NCBI RefSeq assembly: GCF_003231305.1
Contig: NZ_QKVM01000051.1
Span: 1 to 46,787, forward strand
DNA: 46,787 nt
Source of the DNA: Pseudomonas sichuanensis
GTDB taxonomy: Bacteria > Pseudomonadota > Gammaproteobacteria > Pseudomonadales > Pseudomonadaceae
Reading direction: 5' to 3'
Shown here piece by piece: positions 1-9,201 of the stretch. The position numbers and the translations under genes were made by a program. Positions within the stretch are counted from its first letter, which is position 1. The number at the start of each line of letters is the position of its first letter. The notes beneath the pieces were generated by a model. The model was not told the origin of the DNA. It saw only the letters and a program-made list of their open reading frames with translations, and made no database searches.

Positions 1-130
1 CCGGGCCACCCGTGTGCTGGGCCATTGTTTGCCGCATCGAGTGCTGCAGTTGTTCGCGGGTCAGTTGTTGCCCGAAATCGAGCGACGGGGGATATGAGAT
101 TTGCCAGGACAAACTTTCAAGTGTCGACAT
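1..130 (-). CDS. 5' fragment of a gene running off the left edge, possibly ChaC-like
   Basis: The minus-strand frame opens with ATG at 130 and stays open to the window edge. It encodes about 43 residues beginning MSTLESLSWQISYPP and ending near MAQHTGGP. An in-frame TAA lies just upstream, so this is the first possible ATG; only a weak purine stretch precedes it. The tail, a run of Gln and Arg leading into GGP, resembles the segment before the GPVW-FAYGSL motif of ChaC-type gamma-glutamylcyclotransferases. That motif itself lies outside the window, so the family call is a guess from a short stretch. The open frame and its start are what the sequence shows. Confidence 0.4.
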   Translation of the reverse strand, partial: MSTLESLSWQISYPPSLDFGQQLTREQLQHSMRQTMAQHTGGP

Positions 131-206
131 GAGCTGCCGCCATTATTTCCTGTGAACTACTGAAGTGCGCGTTCTATCGCGATTACCGCAGAGCCTGAGC
201 CAACGT

Positions 207-272
207 ATTCGCGGGTAAACCCGCTCCCACAAAAGCAACGGTGGCCCTGTGGGAGCGGGTTCACCCGCGAAT
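207..272. repeat. Inverted REP pair (BIME-like)
   Basis: Two 25-base arms (207-231 and 248-272) carry the P. putida-type REP core gcgggtaaacccgctcccac in opposite orientation, with one mismatch between arms. They would form a strong stem-loop in RNA. Confidence 0.85.
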
Positions 273-444
273 GCCACTGCGCCTAACGTAAAGTAGATCG
301 CACGTCGGTCTCAAGCCTGAATGCAAGATTTCATTCAATCTTCCGCCGAACGGGAAGTAATGTTTCGAGTATAGCGAAAGTTATTAACCGTCCCGGCAAT
401 AATCCACGCCATATAATCAACGGGAAAAAGTTGGTTATTAATAA

Positions 445-467
445 CGGCACACCCTTGCGGTGTGCCG
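445..467 (-). terminator. Hairpin downstream of the flavin reductase gene
   Basis: A perfect 9-base stem (CGGCACACC/GGTGTGCCG) with a 5-base loop sits 8 bases after the stop codon of the minus-strand reductase gene. On that strand it is followed by a T/A-rich stretch (TTATTAATAA). This suits a rho-independent terminator, though the T-tract is imperfect. Confidence 0.55.
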
Positions 468-475
468 CCTGGTTA

Positions 476-1444
476 TCAACCGCGCGGGGCGTAGGCGAAC
501 ACGTCGGCGCGCATGCGATGCGGGTCCATGCCGGCGTCCACCAGCGCATCGAGGGTGGCGTAGACCATGTTCGGCGAGCCACTGGCGTAGACGTGCACCT
601 GATTGAGGTCGCCGATGTCTTCGCAGACCGCTTCGTGCAGAAGGCCGCAACGCCCTTCCCAACCGCACAGGTCACTGACCACCTTGTGCAGGAACAGGTT
701 GGGCAGGCGCTCCCACTCGGCCCAGTGCTCGATCTGATAGAAGTCCTCGGGCCGCCGCACGCCCCAGTACAGGTGCACCGGGTGCTTGAAGCCCTGGGCG
801 CGGCAGTGCTCGACCAGGCTGTGCATCTGGCCCATGCCGGTACCGGCGGCAATCAGCACCAGCGGGCCATCGGGCAGTTCGGCCAGATGCGCATCACCGA
901 AGGGCAGCTCGATGCGCGCCAGGCCATTGCGCCGCAACTGCTCGATCAACTGCACGGCGCTGCTTTCGCGCGCCAGCACATGCAGCTCCAGCTCACGCCC
1001 GCCATGGGGCGCAGAGGCCAGCGAGAATGCGGCCTTGTCCGCCCCTTCACGCTCGATCATCAGGTACTGCCCGGCGTGGTAACGCGGCGGCTTGCCAGCG
1101 GGTGCGCGCAGGCGCACGCGCCAGACATCGCCACCGACGTCGACGCACTCGCTGACGGTGCAGGCCAGTTTGCGCACCGGCAGCTCGCCCAGGGCCAGCA
1201 CACCGTCCCACAGCAAGACACAGTCCTCCAGCGGCTCGGCGATGCAGGTGAACAGTTCACCGTGATCGCGAATGACGCCCTCCTGGCGGATACGCCCTTC
1301 CACCAACAGCGCGGCGCAGACATGGCAGTTGCCGTTACGGCAGCTGTTCGGGCAGTCGTAGCCCAGGCGCCGCGCCGCATCCAGAATCCTTTCGCCCGGT
1401 TCCACCGCCAGCACCGCGCCGGACGGCTGCAAGGTTACCTGCAT
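476..1444 (-). CDS. 2Fe-2S ferredoxin-NAD(P)H flavin reductase (CDP-6-deoxy-glucoseen reductase-like)
   Basis: Protein of 322 residues. The N-terminal plant-type ferredoxin domain (about 1-90) has Cys35, Cys40, Cys43 and Cys67 in the usual C-x4-C-x2-C...C spacing. A ferredoxin-NADP reductase module follows: the flavin-binding GQYLMI and SLASAP stretches, then the nucleotide-binding LIAAGTGMGQ and a C-terminal YASGSPNMV. Electrons would pass from NAD(P)H through flavin to the 2Fe-2S cluster. The chosen ATG overlaps the ubiD stop by one base (TGATG); the longer upstream frame lies inside ubiD. Coupling to ubiD suggests a link to ubiquinone synthesis or to the flavin used by UbiD, but this is inference. 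Annotation pipelines usually name such proteins CDP-6-deoxy-3,4-glucoseen reductase; that name need not describe the true reaction. Confidence 0.9.
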   Translation of the reverse strand: MQVTLQPSGAVLAVEPGERILDAARRLGYDCPNSCRNGNCHVCAALLVEGRIRQEGVIRDHGELFTCIAEPLEDCVLLWDGVLALGELPVRKLACTVSECVDVGGDVWRVRLRAPAGKPPRYHAGQYLMIEREGADKAAFSLASAPHGGRELELHVLARESSAVQLIEQLRRNGLARIELPFGDAHLAELPDGPLVLIAAGTGMGQMHSLVEHCRAQGFKHPVHLYWGVRRPEDFYQIEHWAEWERLPNLFLHKVVSDLCGWEGRCGLLHEAVCEDIGDLNQVHVYASGSPNMVYATLDALVDAGMDPHRMRADVFAYAPRG

Positions 1445-2910
1445 CAATCTATTCCCAACTGATCCCACAGCTCATCGATACGGCGGGTGACGGCCTCGTC
1501 CTTGACGATGACCCGGCCCCATTCGCGTGTAGTCTCGCCCGGCCATTTGTGCGTGGCATCCAGGCCCATCTTCGACCCCAACCCCGACACCGGCGACGCG
1601 AAGTCGAGGTAATCGATGGGGGTGTTGTCGATCATCACCGTATCACGCTTGGGGTCCATGCGCGTGGTGATGGCCCAGATCACATCGTTCCAGTCGCGGG
1701 CGTTGATATCGTCGTCGGTAACGATAACGAACTTGGTGTACATGAACTGTCGCAGGAACGACCAGACACCCAGCATCACGCGCTTGGCGTGGCCTGGGTA
1801 CTGCTTTTTCATGGTCACCACCGCCATGCGGTACGAGCAGCCTTCCGGCGGCAGGTAGAAGTCGACGATCTCGGGGAACTGCTTCTGCAGGATCGGTACG
1901 AACACCTCATTCAGCGCCACGCCGAGGATCGCCGGCTCATCCGGCGGCCGCCCGGTGTAGGTGCTGTGGTAGATCGGTTTTTGCCGATGGGTGATGCGCT
2001 CGACAGTGAACACCGGGAAGCTGTCCACCTCGTTGTAGTAACCGGTGTGGTCACCGTACGGCCCTTCCGGAGCCATTTCGCCCGGGTGGATCACACCTTC
2101 GAGGATGATCTCGGCGGTGGCCGGCACCTGCAGGTCGCTGCCACGGCATTTCACCAGCTCGGTGCGGTTACCCCGCAGCAGGCCGGCGAAGGCGTATTCG
2201 GACAGGGTGTCCGGGACCGGGGTCACGGCACCAAGAATGGTCGCCGGGTCCGCACCCAGGGCCACGGCCACCGGGAAGGGTTGGCCGGGGTGCTTCTCGC
2301 ACCACTCGCGGTAGTCCAGGGCACCGCCGCGGTGGCTCAGCCAGCGCATGATGACCTTGTTGCGGCCGATCACCTGCTGGCGATAGATACCAAGGTTCTG
2401 CCGGTCCTTGTTCGGGCCGCGGGTGACGGTCAGGCCCCAGGTGATCAGTGGCGCCACGTCGCCCGGCCAGCAGTGCTGGATCGGCAGTTGCCCGAGGTCG
2501 ACGTCATCGCCCTCGACCACCACCTCCTGGCACACCGCGTCCTTGACCACCTTCGGCGCCATCGACACGACTTTCTTGAAGATCGGCAGTTTCGACCAGG
2601 CGTCCTTCAAGCCCTTCGGCGGCTCGGGCTCCTTGAGGAACGCCAGCAGCTTGCCGATTTCGCGCAGCTCGCTGACCGACTCGGCGCCCATGCCCATGGC
2701 CACGCGCTCGGGGGTGCCGAACAGGTTGCCCAGCACCGGGATGTCGAAGCCGGTGGGCTTTTCGAACAGCAATGCCGGGCCCTTGGCGCGCAGGGTGCGG
2801 TCGCAGACTTCGGTCATTTCCAGGACAGGGGAGATGGGAACCTGGATGCGCTTGAGTTCACCGCGCTGTTCCAGGCCACGGATGAAGTCGCGCAAATCGC
2901 GATACTGCAT
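1444..2910 (-). CDS. ubiD: 4-hydroxy-3-polyprenylbenzoate decarboxylase UbiD
   Basis: Protein of 488 residues, the usual UbiD length, starting MQYRDLRDFIRGLEQ. It removes the carboxyl group from 4-hydroxy-3-polyprenylbenzoate in ubiquinone synthesis, using the prenylated FMN made by UbiX. Family landmarks include the GPYGDHTGYYN stretch, the STYTGRPPDEPA segment and the C-terminal WPGETTREWGR. The frame runs further upstream, but that extension crosses a REP element and shows no family similarity, so the internal ATG at 2910 is taken. It is the first gene of a two-gene unit with the flavin reductase, whose start overlaps its stop codon. Confidence 0.96.
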   Translation of the reverse strand: MQYRDLRDFIRGLEQRGELKRIQVPISPVLEMTEVCDRTLRAKGPALLFEKPTGFDIPVLGNLFGTPERVAMGMGAESVSELREIGKLLAFLKEPEPPKGLKDAWSKLPIFKKVVSMAPKVVKDAVCQEVVVEGDDVDLGQLPIQHCWPGDVAPLITWGLTVTRGPNKDRQNLGIYRQQVIGRNKVIMRWLSHRGGALDYREWCEKHPGQPFPVAVALGADPATILGAVTPVPDTLSEYAFAGLLRGNRTELVKCRGSDLQVPATAEIILEGVIHPGEMAPEGPYGDHTGYYNEVDSFPVFTVERITHRQKPIYHSTYTGRPPDEPAILGVALNEVFVPILQKQFPEIVDFYLPPEGCSYRMAVVTMKKQYPGHAKRVMLGVWSFLRQFMYTKFVIVTDDDINARDWNDVIWAITTRMDPKRDTVMIDNTPIDYLDFASPVSGLGSKMGLDATHKWPGETTREWGRVIVKDEAVTRRIDELWDQLGID

Positions 2911-3005
2911 GCAAGGGCCTCGTGTGGGGGCATGTCGGTCGGGGGGCAGAGTGTAGCGCCGTTGAAGGGGTAAAGGCCAAAAATGACTTGGGGCCGCTGC
3001 GCGGC

Positions 3006-3073
3006 CCTTCGCGGGTAAACCCGCTCCCACACAGATCGCACGGAACCTGTGGGAGCGGGTTTACCCGCGAAGG
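3006..3073. repeat. Inverted REP pair upstream of ubiD
   Basis: Arms at 3006-3031 and 3048-3073 are perfect 26-base inverted copies containing gcgggtaaacccgctcccac. The left side is extended by ggggccgctgcgcggccc, a palindromic module that recurs inside the atsB gene near 15491. The pair lies between the rho stop and the ubiD start and could limit read-through from rho into ubiD. Confidence 0.85.
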
Positions 3074-3110
3074 GCTGCACAACAGCCCCAGTTGCAGCCA
3101 GAAGTGAAGC

Positions 3111-4370
<1,260 letters not shown>

Positions 4371-4524
4371 AAGGGGAGTGACGTAATCATGTAAGAAGGG
4401 AGAGAGTTAAGCTTTGGCTTAATGAGGCCGCGCCGCTAGATGGCGACAGGATCGCGTACTGATTCGAATTGGGATGCTTCGGCGACGGCGTGCAGAGGGC
4501 ACTGAAAGAAGCAGTGCGAGGCCG

Positions 4525-4553
4525 AATGTAACACTTGCTTTTTTCGACGTCTA
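4525..4553 (-). promoter_or_regulatory. rho: Candidate sigma70 promoter for rho
   Basis: On the minus strand, TAGACG (4553-4548) and TACATT (4530-4525) are separated by exactly 17 bases. The -10 is preceded by TGT (an extended -10). Each hexamer matches the consensus at four of six positions. Confidence 0.4.
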
Positions 4554-4600
4554 GTGGTTTTGACCACACATAGCGACAGGTTTTTATCTGGGCTGCCGCC

Positions 4601-4625
4601 ATCGCGGGGCAAGCCCGCTCCCACG
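4601..4625. repeat. Single REP sequence
   Basis: One copy of the gcggggcaagcccgctcccac variant lies between the trxA terminator and the rho promoter. Confidence 0.7.
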
Positions 4626-4646
4626 CAGATCAACTGCGCCAGATAA

Positions 4647-4674
4647 AAAAAGCCCCGCATTTGCGGGGCTTTTT
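4647..4674 (-). terminator. Terminator of trxA
   Basis: The stem GCCCCGC/GCGGGGC has a four-base loop and is flanked by A and T runs on both sides, 4 bases after the trxA stop codon. It is a classic rho-independent terminator; the A/T flanks would let it work in either direction. Confidence 0.9.
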
Positions 4675-4678
4675 CACA

Positions 4679-5005
4679 TCACAGGTTGGCGTCGATGAAC
4701 GCCTGCAGCTGCGATTTGGACAGGGCGCCGACCTTGGTGGCTTCAACGTTGCCGTTCTTGAACAGCATCAGGGTCGGGATGCCGCGCACGCCGTGCTTGG
4801 CCGGGGTTTCCTGGTTTTCGTCGATGTTCAGCTTGGCGACGGTCAGCTTGCCTGCGTAGTCTTCGGCGATGGCGTCCAGTACCGGAGCGATCATCTTGCA
4901 TGGGCCGCACCATTCAGCCCAGTAGTCGACCAGCACCGCACCTTCGGCCTTGAGTACGTCGGCTTCGAAGCTGGCGTCGCTGACGTGTTTGATTTTGTCG
5001 CTCAT
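4679..5005 (-). CDS. trxA: Thioredoxin 1
   Basis: Protein of 108 residues, starting MSDKIKHVSDASFE. The redox active site is WCGPCK, and the cis-proline loop GVRGIPTLMLF is present. It reduces disulfides in the cytoplasm using electrons from thioredoxin reductase, including in assimilatory sulfate reduction and ribonucleotide reductase. The ATG at 5005 has GGAG seven bases upstream; the longer frame runs into the ppx promoter region and is rejected. It is transcribed divergently from ppx, and its own terminator separates it from rho. Confidence 0.98.
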   Translation of the reverse strand: MSDKIKHVSDASFEADVLKAEGAVLVDYWAEWCGPCKMIAPVLDAIAEDYAGKLTVAKLNIDENQETPAKHGVRGIPTLMLFKNGNVEATKVGALSKSQLQAFIDANL

Positions 5006-5125
5006 GGAAATCTCCAAGGTCGTAAGCAGTAAAAAACGTTGCCCATCATAGCCGCACCCTGGCGCGACAGGAAGCCACGGACGATTGACTGTATCTATAG
5101 TTGTGCAAGACCCCACGAATCGAAA

Positions 5126-5143
5126 CTGTCATATCGCCGTCAT
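5126..5143 (+). promoter_or_regulatory. Pho-box-like site upstream of ppx
   Basis: CTGTCAT, four bases, then CCGTCAT: this is the PhoB box layout (two CTGTCAT repeats with a four-base spacer) with one mismatch. A possible -10 (TATCAC, 5152-5157) follows nine bases later, as expected when PhoB replaces the -35. It reads toward ppx, about 107 bases before its start codon. Confidence 0.5.
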
Positions 5144-5250
5144 AACATCGCTATCACATTGCCATGCATCAAGCCTTGCAGTGCTGCGCGTTGGCGGATG
5201 GCCACGATCGTGGCACGATTGCCAGGTTAACGACCGAGAACCCCCAGACC

Positions 5251-6753
5251 ATGCCGCATACCACCGCGAAGAACCTGTCTCTGATCGCCGCCATCGACCT
5301 GGGCTCCAACAGCTTCCATATGGTCGTGGCCAAGGCCCATCACACGGAAATCCGCATTCTTGAGCGGCTCGGGGAAAAGGTTCAGCTCGCTGCCGGGATC
5401 GACGAAGAGCGCAAGCTCAGCGAAGAAGCCATGCAACGGGGCCTGGAGTGCCTCAAGCGCTTCGCCCAACTGATCAACGGCATGCCGGCCGGTGCGGTGC
5501 GCATCGTCGGCACCAACGCCCTGCGCGAAGCGCGCAACCGCAATGAATTCATCCTGCGCGCCGAAGCCATTCTCGGCCACCCGGTCGAGGTCATCTCCGG
5601 CCGTGAAGAAGCGCGCCTGATCTACCTGGGGGTTTCCCACACCCTCGCCGACACCCCCGGCAAGCGCCTGGTCGCCGACATCGGCGGCGGCAGCACCGAG
5701 TTCATCATCGGCCAGCGCTTCGAACCGCTGCTGCGCGAAAGCCTGCAGATGGGCTGCGTGAGCTTCACCCAGCGCTACTTCCGCGATGGCAAGGTCACCC
5801 CTGCGCGCTATGCCCAGGCCTACACTGCCGCACGCCTGGAGCTGATGAGCATCGAGAACGCCCTGCACCGCCTGACCTGGGACGAGGCCATCGGCTCGTC
5901 CGGTACCATCCGTGCAATCGGCGCGGCGATCAAGGCCGGCGGCCTGGGCAACGGCGAGGTCAACGCCGAGGGCCTGGCCTGGGTCAAGCGCAAACTGTTC
6001 AAGCTGGGCGAAACCGACAAGATCGACTTCGAAGGAGTCAAGCCCGACCGCCGGGCGATCTTCCCGGCCGGCCTGGCGATCCTGGAGGCCATCTTCGACG
6101 CCCTGGAGCTGGCACGCATGGACCACTGCGACGGCGCCCTGCGTGAAGGCGTGCTGTTCGACCTGCTGGGCCGCCACCACCATGAAGACGTACGCGAACG
6201 CACCCTGAACTCGCTGATGGAGCGCTACCACGTCGACCAGGGCCAGGCCGCGCGCGTCGAGCGCAAGGCCTTGCACGCCTTCGACCAGGTAGCCAAGGCG
6301 TGGGACCTTGAAGAGGGCAATTGGCGCGATCTGCTGGGCTGGGCCGCGAAAGTGCACGAAGTGGGGCTGGACATCGCCCACTATCACTACCACAAGCACG
6401 GCGCCTACCTGCTCGAGCATTCCGACCTGTCGGGCTTCTCCCGCGAGGACCAGCAGATGATGGCCCTGCTGGTGCGCGGCCACCGCCGCAACATCCCCAA
6501 GGACAAGTTCGCCGAGTTCGGCGACGAAGGCATCAAGCTGATTCGCCTGTGCGTGCTGCTGCGCTTCGCCATCCTGTTCCACCACATCCGCGGCACCCAG
6601 CAGATGCCAAAGGTGGAACTGCAAGCGGCCGATGACAGCCTGGAGGTGGTGTTCCCTGACGGCTGGCTGGAGCAGAACCAGCTGACCCAGGCCGATTTCG
6701 CCAACGAGGCGGAGTGGCTGGCCCGGGTAGGGTTTGTGCTGAGCGTCAGGTAA
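5251..6753 (+). CDS. ppx: Exopolyphosphatase
   Basis: Protein of 500 residues, starting MPHTTAKNLSLIAAIDLGSN. It releases phosphate from the ends of polyphosphate chains. The ASKHA-fold signatures are visible: IAAIDLGSNSFHMVVA near the N-terminus, the second phosphate loop VADIGGGSTEF at about residue 145-155, and SSGTIRAIGAA. A C-terminal HD-like helical domain carries HEVGLDIAHYHYHKH. Length matches the Ppx/GppA family; Ppx is preferred over GppA because of the ppk neighbour. ATG 5251 is chosen because the upstream 29 codons have no family match. The gene converges with ppk, which makes the polymer. Confidence 0.94.
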   Translation: MPHTTAKNLSLIAAIDLGSNSFHMVVAKAHHTEIRILERLGEKVQLAAGIDEERKLSEEAMQRGLECLKRFAQLINGMPAGAVRIVGTNALREARNRNEFILRAEAILGHPVEVISGREEARLIYLGVSHTLADTPGKRLVADIGGGSTEFIIGQRFEPLLRESLQMGCVSFTQRYFRDGKVTPARYAQAYTAARLELMSIENALHRLTWDEAIGSSGTIRAIGAAIKAGGLGNGEVNAEGLAWVKRKLFKLGETDKIDFEGVKPDRRAIFPAGLAILEAIFDALELARMDHCDGALREGVLFDLLGRHHHEDVRERTLNSLMERYHVDQGQAARVERKALHAFDQVAKAWDLEEGNWRDLLGWAAKVHEVGLDIAHYHYHKHGAYLLEHSDLSGFSREDQQMMALLVRGHRRNIPKDKFAEFGDEGIKLIRLCVLLRFAILFHHIRGTQQMPKVELQAADDSLEVVFPDGWLEQNQLTQADFANEAEWLARVGFVLSVR

Positions 6754-6781
6754 TCAAGAGCCGGGCTTCACACGAAAACGA

Positions 6782-6855
6782 CGTGGGAGCGGGCTTGCCC
6801 CGCGATGACGATGGTCAACTTGACACCGTCATCGCGGGGCAAGCCCGCTCCCACG
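6782..6855. repeat. Inverted REP pair between convergent ppx and ppk
   Basis: Two 25-base perfect inverted arms (6782-6806, 6831-6855) of the gcggggcaagcccgctcccac variant, with further pairing inside the loop. The gap also holds a related but diverged copy at 6891-6914. The pair probably acts as a two-way transcription barrier. Confidence 0.85.
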
Positions 6856-6890
6856 CATTGACCTGACGTGCCATCCACCGCGTCGCCTGC

Positions 6891-6914
6891 TTCGCGGCTG
6901 AAGCCGCTCCCACA
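6891..6914. repeat. Diverged REP-like sequence
   Basis: The stretch ttcgcggctgaagccgctcccac keeps the REP layout but with a different stem sequence. It lies 24 bases after the ppk stop on the minus strand. Confidence 0.55.
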
Positions 6915-6937
6915 GGGGAAGCGGCTCGCCATCACAT

Positions 6938-9181
6938 CTAGCGTACGTTCAGCACCGGGTTGCTCAGCCGCTCCAGCAACGCCGCCTGGGCACTGCGCGG
7001 GTTCTGGTTGCCGGTCGGAGAGCTGCGCACGTAGCGCCCGTCCGGCTGCAGGGTCCAGGCCTGGGTGTTGTCGGTCAGGTAGCCTTCCAGTTCCTTCTTC
7101 ACCCGCAGCAGCAATTTCTTGCCTTCCACCGGGAAGCAGGTCTCCACACGCTTGTCGAGGTTGCGCTCCATCCAGTCGGCACTGGACAGGTAGATCTGCT
7201 CCTCGCCGCCATTGAGGAAGTAGAACACCCGCGTGTGCTCGAGGAAGCGGCCGATGATCGAGCGCACGTGGATGTTGTGCGACACCCCCGGAATGCCCGG
7301 ACGCAGGCAGCACATGCCACGCACCACCAGGTCGATGCGCACGCCCGACTGGCTGGCCTTGTACAACGCCTTGATGATCTTGGCATCGGTCAGCGAGTTG
7401 AACTTGGCGATGATGTGCGCAGGCTTGCCGTCCAGGGCGAACTGGGTCTCCCGGGCGATCATGTCGAGCATGCCCTTCTTCAGGGTGAACGGCGCGTGCA
7501 GCAGCTTCTTCATGCGCAGGGTCTTGCCCATGCCGATCAGCTGGCTGAACAGTTTGCCGACGTCCTCGGTGAGGGCGTCGTCGGAGGTCAGCAGGCTGTA
7601 GTCGGTGTACAGGCGGGCGTTGCCGGCGTGGTAGTTGCCGGTACCCAGGTGCGCGTAACGCACGATCTCGCCCTGCTCGCGGCGCAGGATCAGCATCATC
7701 TTGGCGTGGGTCTTGAAGCCCACCACCCCGTAGATCACCACTGCGCCGGCGGCCTGCAGGCGGCTGGCCATCTGCAGGTTGGACTCTTCGTCGAAGCGTG
7801 CGCGCAATTCGATCACCGCGGTGACCTCCTTGCCGTTACGCGCCGCGTCCACCAGGGCGTCGACGATCTCCGAGTTGGCGCCCGAGCGGTACAGGGTCTG
7901 ACGCACGGCAAGCACGTGCGGGTCCTTGGCGGCCTGGCGCAGCAGGTCGATCACCGGGGTGAAGGACTCGAACGGGTGCATCAGCAGGATGTCCTGCTTG
8001 CCGATCACGCTGAAGATGTTGTCGGCATTCACCAGCAGCTTGGGGATCGCCGGGGTGAACGGCGTGTACTGCAGCTCCGGGTGGCTGTCGAGGCCGGTGA
8101 TGCTGAACAGGCGGGTCAGGTTGACCGGGCCGTTGACCTGGTACAGCTCGCTCTCGCTCAGGCTGAACTGCTTGAGCAGGTAGTCGGACAGGTGTTTCGG
8201 GCAGGTGTCGGCCACCTCGAGGCGTACCGCGTCGCCATAGCGGCGCGAGAACAGCTCGCCGCGCAGGGCGCGCGCCAGGTCGTCGACCTCTTCGGAGTCC
8301 AGCGCCAGGTCGGCGTTACGGGTCAGGCGGAACTGGTAGCAGCCCTTGACCTTCATGCCCTGGAACAGGTCATCGGCGTGGGCATGGATCATCGACGACA
8401 GGAACACATAGTTGTCGCCAGCGCCGCCGACCTCTTCCGGCACACGGATCACCCGCGGCAGCAGGCGCGGCGCCGGGATGATCGCCAGGCCCGAGTCGCG
8501 GCCGAAGGCATCGACGCCCTCGAGCTCGACGATGAAGTTCAGGCTCTTGTTCACCAGCAGCGGGAACGGGTGGGTCGGGTCGAGGCCGATCGGGGTGATG
8601 ATCGGGGCAATCTCGTCGCGGAAGTAGCGGCGCACCCAGGTCTTGAGCTTGGTCGTCCAGTAACGGCGGCGGATGAAGCGGATCTGGTATTTTTCCAGCT
8701 CCGGCAGCAGCACGTCGTTGAGGATCGCGTACTGGCGCTCCACCTCGAAATGCACCAGCTCGCTGATCCGCGCCAGCGCCTGGTGCGGCTGCAGGCCGTC
8801 GGCCCCCGCCTGCTCACGGGCGAAGTTGATCTGCTTCTTCAGGCCCGCCACGCGGATCTCGAAGAACTCGTCCAGGTTGCTGGAGAAGATAAGCAGGAAC
8901 TTCAGCCGTTCAAGCAGCGGGTACGACTCATCCAGCGCCTGCTCCAGCACGCGGATGTTGAACTGCAGCTGGGAAAGCTCGCGATGAATGTACAGGCTGC
9001 TGTCGTCCAGGCTCGGCACGGCGATTGCCGGGGCCGGCGCAGGTGCGGGGGCCACGGTTTCGACCACAGGCGCAGGCTCGGCCTCTGCTGCCGGCGGCAG
9101 GTCGGGCGGGGTCTGCACCATCTCTTCGGGCACGGCCTGGGCATCCTTGATCGCGACAGGTGTGAGCACTTCGTTATTCAT
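6938..9181 (-). CDS. ppk: Polyphosphate kinase 1
   Basis: Protein of 747 residues. The first 60 or so form an Ala/Pro-rich extension; the family core begins near SLYIHRELSQLQFN. Ppk1 makes polyphosphate from ATP through a phosphohistidine. The autophosphorylated histidine region reads HLGTGNYHAGNARLYTDYS, and the second catalytic histidine region HTRVFYFLNGGEEQ lies near residue 610. The ATG has AGGAACCTC upstream. It starts 20 bases after hemB ends and is probably cotranscribed with it; it converges on ppx. Confidence 0.97.
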   Translation of the reverse strand: MNNEVLTPVAIKDAQAVPEEMVQTPPDLPPAAEAEPAPVVETVAPAPAPAPAIAVPSLDDSSLYIHRELSQLQFNIRVLEQALDESYPLLERLKFLLIFSSNLDEFFEIRVAGLKKQINFAREQAGADGLQPHQALARISELVHFEVERQYAILNDVLLPELEKYQIRFIRRRYWTTKLKTWVRRYFRDEIAPIITPIGLDPTHPFPLLVNKSLNFIVELEGVDAFGRDSGLAIIPAPRLLPRVIRVPEEVGGAGDNYVFLSSMIHAHADDLFQGMKVKGCYQFRLTRNADLALDSEEVDDLARALRGELFSRRYGDAVRLEVADTCPKHLSDYLLKQFSLSESELYQVNGPVNLTRLFSITGLDSHPELQYTPFTPAIPKLLVNADNIFSVIGKQDILLMHPFESFTPVIDLLRQAAKDPHVLAVRQTLYRSGANSEIVDALVDAARNGKEVTAVIELRARFDEESNLQMASRLQAAGAVVIYGVVGFKTHAKMMLILRREQGEIVRYAHLGTGNYHAGNARLYTDYSLLTSDDALTEDVGKLFSQLIGMGKTLRMKKLLHAPFTLKKGMLDMIARETQFALDGKPAHIIAKFNSLTDAKIIKALYKASQSGVRIDLVVRGMCCLRPGIPGVSHNIHVRSIIGRFLEHTRVFYFLNGGEEQIYLSSADWMERNLDKRVETCFPVEGKKLLLRVKKELEGYLTDNTQAWTLQPDGRYVRSSPTGNQNPRSAQAALLERLSNPVLNVR

Positions 9182-9201
9182 CTGAGGTTCCTGTGAGGGC
9201 G

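Larger units (their letters stand above)
131..475. other. Intergenic region with REP pair and terminator-like hairpin
   Basis: This 345-base gap holds the upstream region of the left-edge gene, an inverted REP pair (207-272) and a hairpin just after the flavin reductase stop codon. No convincing reading frame was seen in it; the frames that cross it are shadows of the reductase gene. Confidence 0.6.
4371..4646 (-). promoter_or_regulatory. rho leader region
   Basis: This long untranslated gap precedes rho. From the candidate promoter at 4525-4553, about 150 bases of leader would precede the rho ATG. Long leaders are known in other bacteria where Rho controls its own expression, so autoregulation is plausible here. 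A 71-codon frame in the same direction shows no family features and is not called as a gene. A single REP copy sits at its upstream end. Confidence 0.45.

Noticed and set aside
4387..4602. 71-codon frame upstream of rho as a possible leader peptide gene
   Set aside because: It has no Shine-Dalgarno sequence or recognisable family, and it starts upstream of the best promoter, so most of it may not be transcribed as such.
7235..9196. 653-residue plus-strand frame opposite ppk
   Set aside because: It is an antisense shadow of ppk: rich in His, Gln, Val and Ala, with no family features or start signal. Similar shadows lie opposite ppx, ubiD, rho, argH and hemY.
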